Positions 4,940-7,707 of a DNA stretch of 7,707 nt are shown piece after piece. The notes below the pieces were generated by a model. That model searched no databases. It saw only the letters and a list, made by a program, of their open reading frames with translations, and was not told the origin of the DNA. Source of the stretch: Gemmataceae bacterium (GTDB lineage: Bacteria; Planctomycetota; Planctomycetia; Gemmatales; Gemmataceae); assembly GCA_947474875.1 (NCBI GenBank), contig CANJKY010000145.1:1-7707 (forward strand), given 5' to 3'. The first letter of the stretch is position 1. The number at the start of each line of letters is the position of its first letter. Both the position numbers and the translations under genes were made by a program.

Positions 4940-6075
4940 CCGTCCTCCTCCTCGCGCTGGCCGGAATCGCCTGGGTCGGACACGCCGCCCTGTGGACGGC
5001 GGTGATGAACCACCTGTATGGTCGGCCGCTCAACAAATACTTCCTCAAGCTGTGGCGGCTGTTCACCGGGCTGGTGATCCTGGCGTTCCCGCTGCTTTTC
5101 TTTCTGCCAGGGCCGACTGTCGATACGGCCGGGTGGGTGTGGGACCCAGCCTTCTTCTATTTCTTCGGCTGCTGGTTGTTCGGCGGCATCGTCTTCTCGT
5201 TCATCACCATCATGCGACTGCTGCGACCGAAACCGCCGGCCCTTGCGTCCGAACACACCACCACCCACGACTTCTGGCCGGCGCTCGGCGAGGCGGCCCG
5301 CGGGGACGGCCAGCACCGGCACCTCACCCGCCTGCCGTTCAACGGCGTGTTCCGCGTCGATGTCACCGAGGTGTCACTCAAGCTCCGCCGGCTGCCGCCA
5401 GCGCTCGACGGTCTTTCCGTCCTGGTGCTGTCCGACCTGCACCTGCACGGCACCCCGTCCCGCGTGTGGTTCGATGCCGTGTTCGACGAACTGGCCAAGC
5501 TGCCCGCCCCAGACGTGATCGCCCTGGTCGGCGACTTCCTCGACTCCGACACGCACCACGAGTGGCTCGCCCCGCTGCTCGGTAAATTGCGGTGGACCGA
5601 ACTCGGTGTGGCCATCCTCGGCAACCATGATCGGCACCACGACCCGGACCGGCTGCGGCAGGAGTTGACGGACCTCGGGTACACGGTGGTGAGCAACCGC
5701 TGGCAGCAGGTGACGGTCCGCGGCGAGCCGGTGGTGCTGGTCGGCCAGGAGATGCCGTGGTTCCGCCCTGGCCCGGACCTGACGACCGCTCCGGTCGGGC
5801 CGTTCCGCCTGTGCCTCAGCCACACCCCGGACCACTTCGCGTGGGCCGCCGAGCACGGCGTCGACCTGATGCTCAGCGGGCACACCCACGGCGGCGGCAT
5901 CCGCATCCCCGTGATCGGCCCGATCTTCACCCCGTGCTACTACGGCCGACGGCACGACATGGGCGTGTACCAGAAGGGGGACACGGTGCTGGCCGTCGGC
6001 CGCGGGCTGAGCGGGCGGGAACCGATCCGGTTTCGGTGTACCCCCCAGGTGCTACGGCTGGTAGTGCGTGCATGA
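4936..6075 (+). CDS. membrane-anchored calcineurin-like metallophosphoesterase
   Basis: The 379-residue product hydrolyses a phosphoester using two metal ions. Seen: three N-terminal hydrophobic segments (about 2-20, 40-58 and 72-93), a linker (95-145), then the catalytic domain with the full motif series: SDLHLHG (166-172; Asp167 and His169), GDFLD (199-203; Asp200), GNHD (229-232), His296 in SHTPDH, and GHTHGG (315-320; His316 and His318). This matches the YkuE/YaeI-type group, some members of which act on lipid-linked phosphates (family knowledge; substrate here unknown). The start is a GTG at 4936 overlapping the glycosyltransferase stop (GTGA), typical of translational coupling. It gives the hydrophobic N-terminus directly, and the upstream in-frame extension is a shadow of the glycosyltransferase gene. 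The TGA stop (6073-6075) is the first three bases of a 30-bp palindrome. The active site is predicted to be cytoplasmic or periplasmic depending on an unresolved three-helix topology. Confidence 0.92.
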   Translation: MTVLLLALAGIAWVGHAALWTAVMNHLYGRPLNKYFLKLWRLFTGLVILAFPLLFFLPGPTVDTAGWVWDPAFFYFFGCWLFGGIVFSFITIMRLLRPKPPALASEHTTTHDFWPALGEAARGDGQHRHLTRLPFNGVFRVDVTEVSLKLRRLPPALDGLSVLVLSDLHLHGTPSRVWFDAVFDELAKLPAPDVIALVGDFLDSDTHHEWLAPLLGKLRWTELGVAILGNHDRHHDPDRLRQELTDLGYTVVSNRWQQVTVRGEPVVLVGQEMPWFRPGPDLTTAPVGPFRLCLSHTPDHFAWAAEHGVDLMLSGHTHGGGIRIPVIGPIFTPCYYGRRHDMGVYQKGDTVLAVGRGLSGREPIRFRCTPQVLRLVVRA

Positions 6076-6141
6076 GAGTGGTAGGCACACTCCGTGTGCC
6101 GTTGCTGGCTCACGGCACACGGAGTGTGCCTACCACTCTCA
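6073..6141. repeat. perfect 30-bp palindrome overlapping the phosphoesterase stop codon
   Basis: Positions 6073-6102 are the exact reverse complement of 6112-6141, with a 9-base loop (6103-6111). Each arm itself contains a smaller palindrome: GGCACAC (6084-6090) and GTGTGCC (6094-6100) in the left arm, mirrored on the right. The DNA or RNA could therefore form one long hairpin or two short ones. It includes the upstream gene's TGA. It could act as a 3'-end stabiliser or terminator for the glycosyltransferase/phosphoesterase transcript, but no T-tract follows (next bases GACCCGG). It probably belongs to another dispersed palindrome family, because its sequence is unlike the other three. Confidence 0.85.
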
Positions 6142-6202
6142 GACCCGGTTCCGTACTCTCTCCACACTCCCGCCCCGCAATCCCGTCTCGGAGTCCGCCG
6201 CC

Positions 6203-7690
6203 GTGTCGTCCCCCGCTCCCGGTTCGCCCGCCTTGCTCGCCCCCGTCACCCGCTTCCTGGTCCTGGCCATCGCCGTCATCGGGTTCCTGTTCGACACCTA
6301 CGAACTGCTCATGCTGCCGGTGATCGGCACCGGCGCGCTGTCCGACCTGATGCGGGTGCCGGCCGACGACCCGAAGGTGCGGCAGTGGATCGGCACCCTG
6401 CTGTGGCTGTCCGCCCTGTGTGGCGGGGTGTTCGGCCTGCTCGGCGGGTGGATGATCGACCGGTTCGGGCGGAAGACGATCATGGTGGCCAGCATTCTGG
6501 CGTACTCGCTGTCCCCGCTGGCGGCGGCGTTCAGCACCGAGCTGTGGCAGTTCGTGCTGTTCCGCTGCACCACGTTCATCGGGGTGTGCGTGGAGATGGT
6601 GGCGGCGGTGACCTGGTTGGCCGAATTGTTCCCGGACAAACGGGCGCGGGAGAAGGCCATCGCCTGGAGCCTGGCGGCGGCGTCGCTCGGCGGGCTGCTG
6701 GTCACCATCGTGGACAAGTGGATCGTCAGTCAGGCGGCGAGCTTCCCGGCCATCCCGACGGCCGAGGGGCCGTCCGCCCACGCCCCGTGGCGGTACACGC
6801 TCATCAGCGGGCTGGTGCCCGGCGCGCTCATCCTGCTGCTCATGCCGTTCGTGCCCGAGTCGCGGGTGTGGGCGGAGAAGAAGCGGGCGGGCACGCTCAA
6901 GCGGCCGAGCTTCGGCGAGCTGTTCGCCCCGGCCCTGCGGCGGACGACCATCGTCACCACCATCTTGTCGGCGTGCGGGTACGCGGCGGCGTTCGGCGCG
7001 CTCCAGGTGACGCCGGCGCAGGTGATCCTGGCGCGGGCCGAGATCGCCGAGCCGCGGGCCGAGGGGCAGAAGCTGATGGCCCAGGCGAAGGCGGAGGAAA
7101 AGAAGGCGGCCGAGGCGACGGATGAGGAAGCGAAGAAGGCGGCGACGGCCAGGCAGAAGGAACTGCAAGGGCAGGCGGCGCCGAAGCTGAAGGAAGCGCG
7201 GGAGGCCCAGGAGCAGCGGAAGAGCAGCATCCAGTTGTGGCAGGAGTTGGGCGGGCTGACCGGCCGGATCCTGCTGGCGGTGCTGGTCAGCCTCGTACCC
7301 GCCCGGCGGCTGCTACAGATCTTCGTCGTCCCCGGCATCCTGCTGTTCCCGCTCACGTACACCCAGCTGGTGACCGGGGAGTTCCTATGGCTGGCGGTGG
7401 CCATCTTCTTCTGCGGGCTGCTGACGGTCGCCCAGTTCAGCTACCTGAGCGAGTTCCTGCCGAAGGTGTTCCCGCTGCACCTGCGGGGCACCGGCGGCAG
7501 CTTCGCCACCAACGTCGGCGGGCGGATGATCGGCACGATGGCAGCCACGCTGAACACCGCGGTGCTGGCGGACGCGTTCGGCGGTGGGCCGAAGGGGGTG
7601 GCGCTGGCGGCGGCGGGCATCGGCGGGGCGGTGTACCTGATCGCGTTCGTCACCTCGTTCTTCCTGCCTACCCCGCAGGCGGAGGAGTAA
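6203..7690 (+). CDS. major facilitator superfamily (MFS) transporter with a helical insertion between TM7 and TM8
   Basis: The 495-residue product is a secondary transporter of the inner membrane, resembling the sugar- and organic-acid/H+ symporter branch. Seen: twelve hydrophobic segments, TM1 about 16-38 (with Asp31-Thr-Tyr-Glu34), TM2 62-84, the signature loop GGWMIDRFGRK (81-91), TM3 93-110, TM4 115-137, AELFPDKRAREKA (140-152), TM5 153-171, TM6 198-217, TM7 248-269, TM8 352-368, TM9 370-390, TM10 394-415, SEFLPKVFPLHLRGTGGSF (416-434), TM11 437-455 and TM12 464-488. The paired 'E-FP---R--' segments after TM4 and TM10 are typical of this branch. Residues 275-343 are an Ala/Glu/Lys-rich, strongly helical insertion predicted on the periplasmic side. 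The start is GTG 6203 with GGAG (6190-6193) nine bases upstream. The in-frame ATG at 6068 is rejected because the extension is encoded by the palindrome. Substrate unknown. It probably has its own transcript after the palindrome. Confidence 0.9.
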   Translation: MSSPAPGSPALLAPVTRFLVLAIAVIGFLFDTYELLMLPVIGTGALSDLMRVPADDPKVRQWIGTLLWLSALCGGVFGLLGGWMIDRFGRKTIMVASILAYSLSPLAAAFSTELWQFVLFRCTTFIGVCVEMVAAVTWLAELFPDKRAREKAIAWSLAAASLGGLLVTIVDKWIVSQAASFPAIPTAEGPSAHAPWRYTLISGLVPGALILLLMPFVPESRVWAEKKRAGTLKRPSFGELFAPALRRTTIVTTILSACGYAAAFGALQVTPAQVILARAEIAEPRAEGQKLMAQAKAEEKKAAEATDEEAKKAATARQKELQGQAAPKLKEAREAQEQRKSSIQLWQELGGLTGRILLAVLVSLVPARRLLQIFVVPGILLFPLTYTQLVTGEFLWLAVAIFFCGLLTVAQFSYLSEFLPKVFPLHLRGTGGSFATNVGGRMIGTMAATLNTAVLADAFGGGPKGVALAAAGIGGAVYLIAFVTSFFLPTPQAEE

Positions 7691-7707
7691 TCCGGCGAGC
7701 GGCCGGC

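Noticed and set aside
821..6141. The four long hairpins as standard Rho-independent terminators
   Set aside because: None is followed by a run of T on the relevant strand, and the 821-873 hairpin lies between divergent starts. A termination or RNA-stability role for the other three remains possible but is not shown.
6068..6202. Alternative earlier start (ATG 6068) of the MFS transporter
   Set aside because: The extra 45 residues would be encoded by the 30-bp palindrome and would overlap the phosphoesterase end. GTG 6203 has a Shine-Dalgarno and leads directly into TM1.
6110..7168. 352-codon open frame on the minus strand
   Set aside because: It is antisense to the MFS transporter, rich in Arg, His, Pro and Gln, with no recognisable domain.

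Overview
The window looks like chromosomal DNA from a high-GC planctomycete, most likely of the Gemmata type. This is inferred from three things: strong G/C preference at third codon positions; a Ser/Thr kinase with the short pre-kinase module ending in an 'RGW..YQ' stretch that is common in that group; and long, nearly perfect palindromes in the intergenic spaces. No rRNA, tRNA, CRISPR array, insertion sequence or phage gene is visible. No taxonomic search could be run.

Layout. A Ser/Thr protein kinase on the minus strand runs off the left edge (1-725). Diverging from it on the plus strand are a small secreted proline-rich protein of unknown function (976-1407), a 587-residue exported protein with a HEAT-like N-terminus, a coiled coil and a beta-rich C-terminal half (1561-3324), and, 14 bases further on, a fluoride channel of the CrcB/FluC family (3339-3707). 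After a repeat-filled gap come a GT4-type glycosyltransferase (3932-4939) and a membrane-anchored calcineurin-like metallophosphoesterase (4936-6075), whose reading frames overlap by four bases. After another palindrome lies a major-facilitator transporter with an unusual charged helical insertion (6203-7690).

Gene relations. The strongest functional link is the overlapping glycosyltransferase/phosphoesterase pair, which suggests translational coupling and a shared membrane-lipid or glycan pathway (inference). The exported protein and the fluoride channel are close enough to share a transcript, but no functional link is evident. The kinase is transcribed divergently from the secreted protein.

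Intergenic DNA. Each gap between transcription units carries a long inverted repeat: 821-873, 1413-1466, 3715-3867 and 6073-6141. One 24-base arm sequence occurs identically in the first and third. They look like dispersed palindromic repeats, and at least the first cannot be a terminator because it lies between two divergent gene starts. Three possible promoters share 17-base spacing and a CAT-type -10 box. I see no clear, wholly new multi-gene system. The most distinctive items are the palindrome family, the helical insertion in the transporter, and the coupled enzyme pair.
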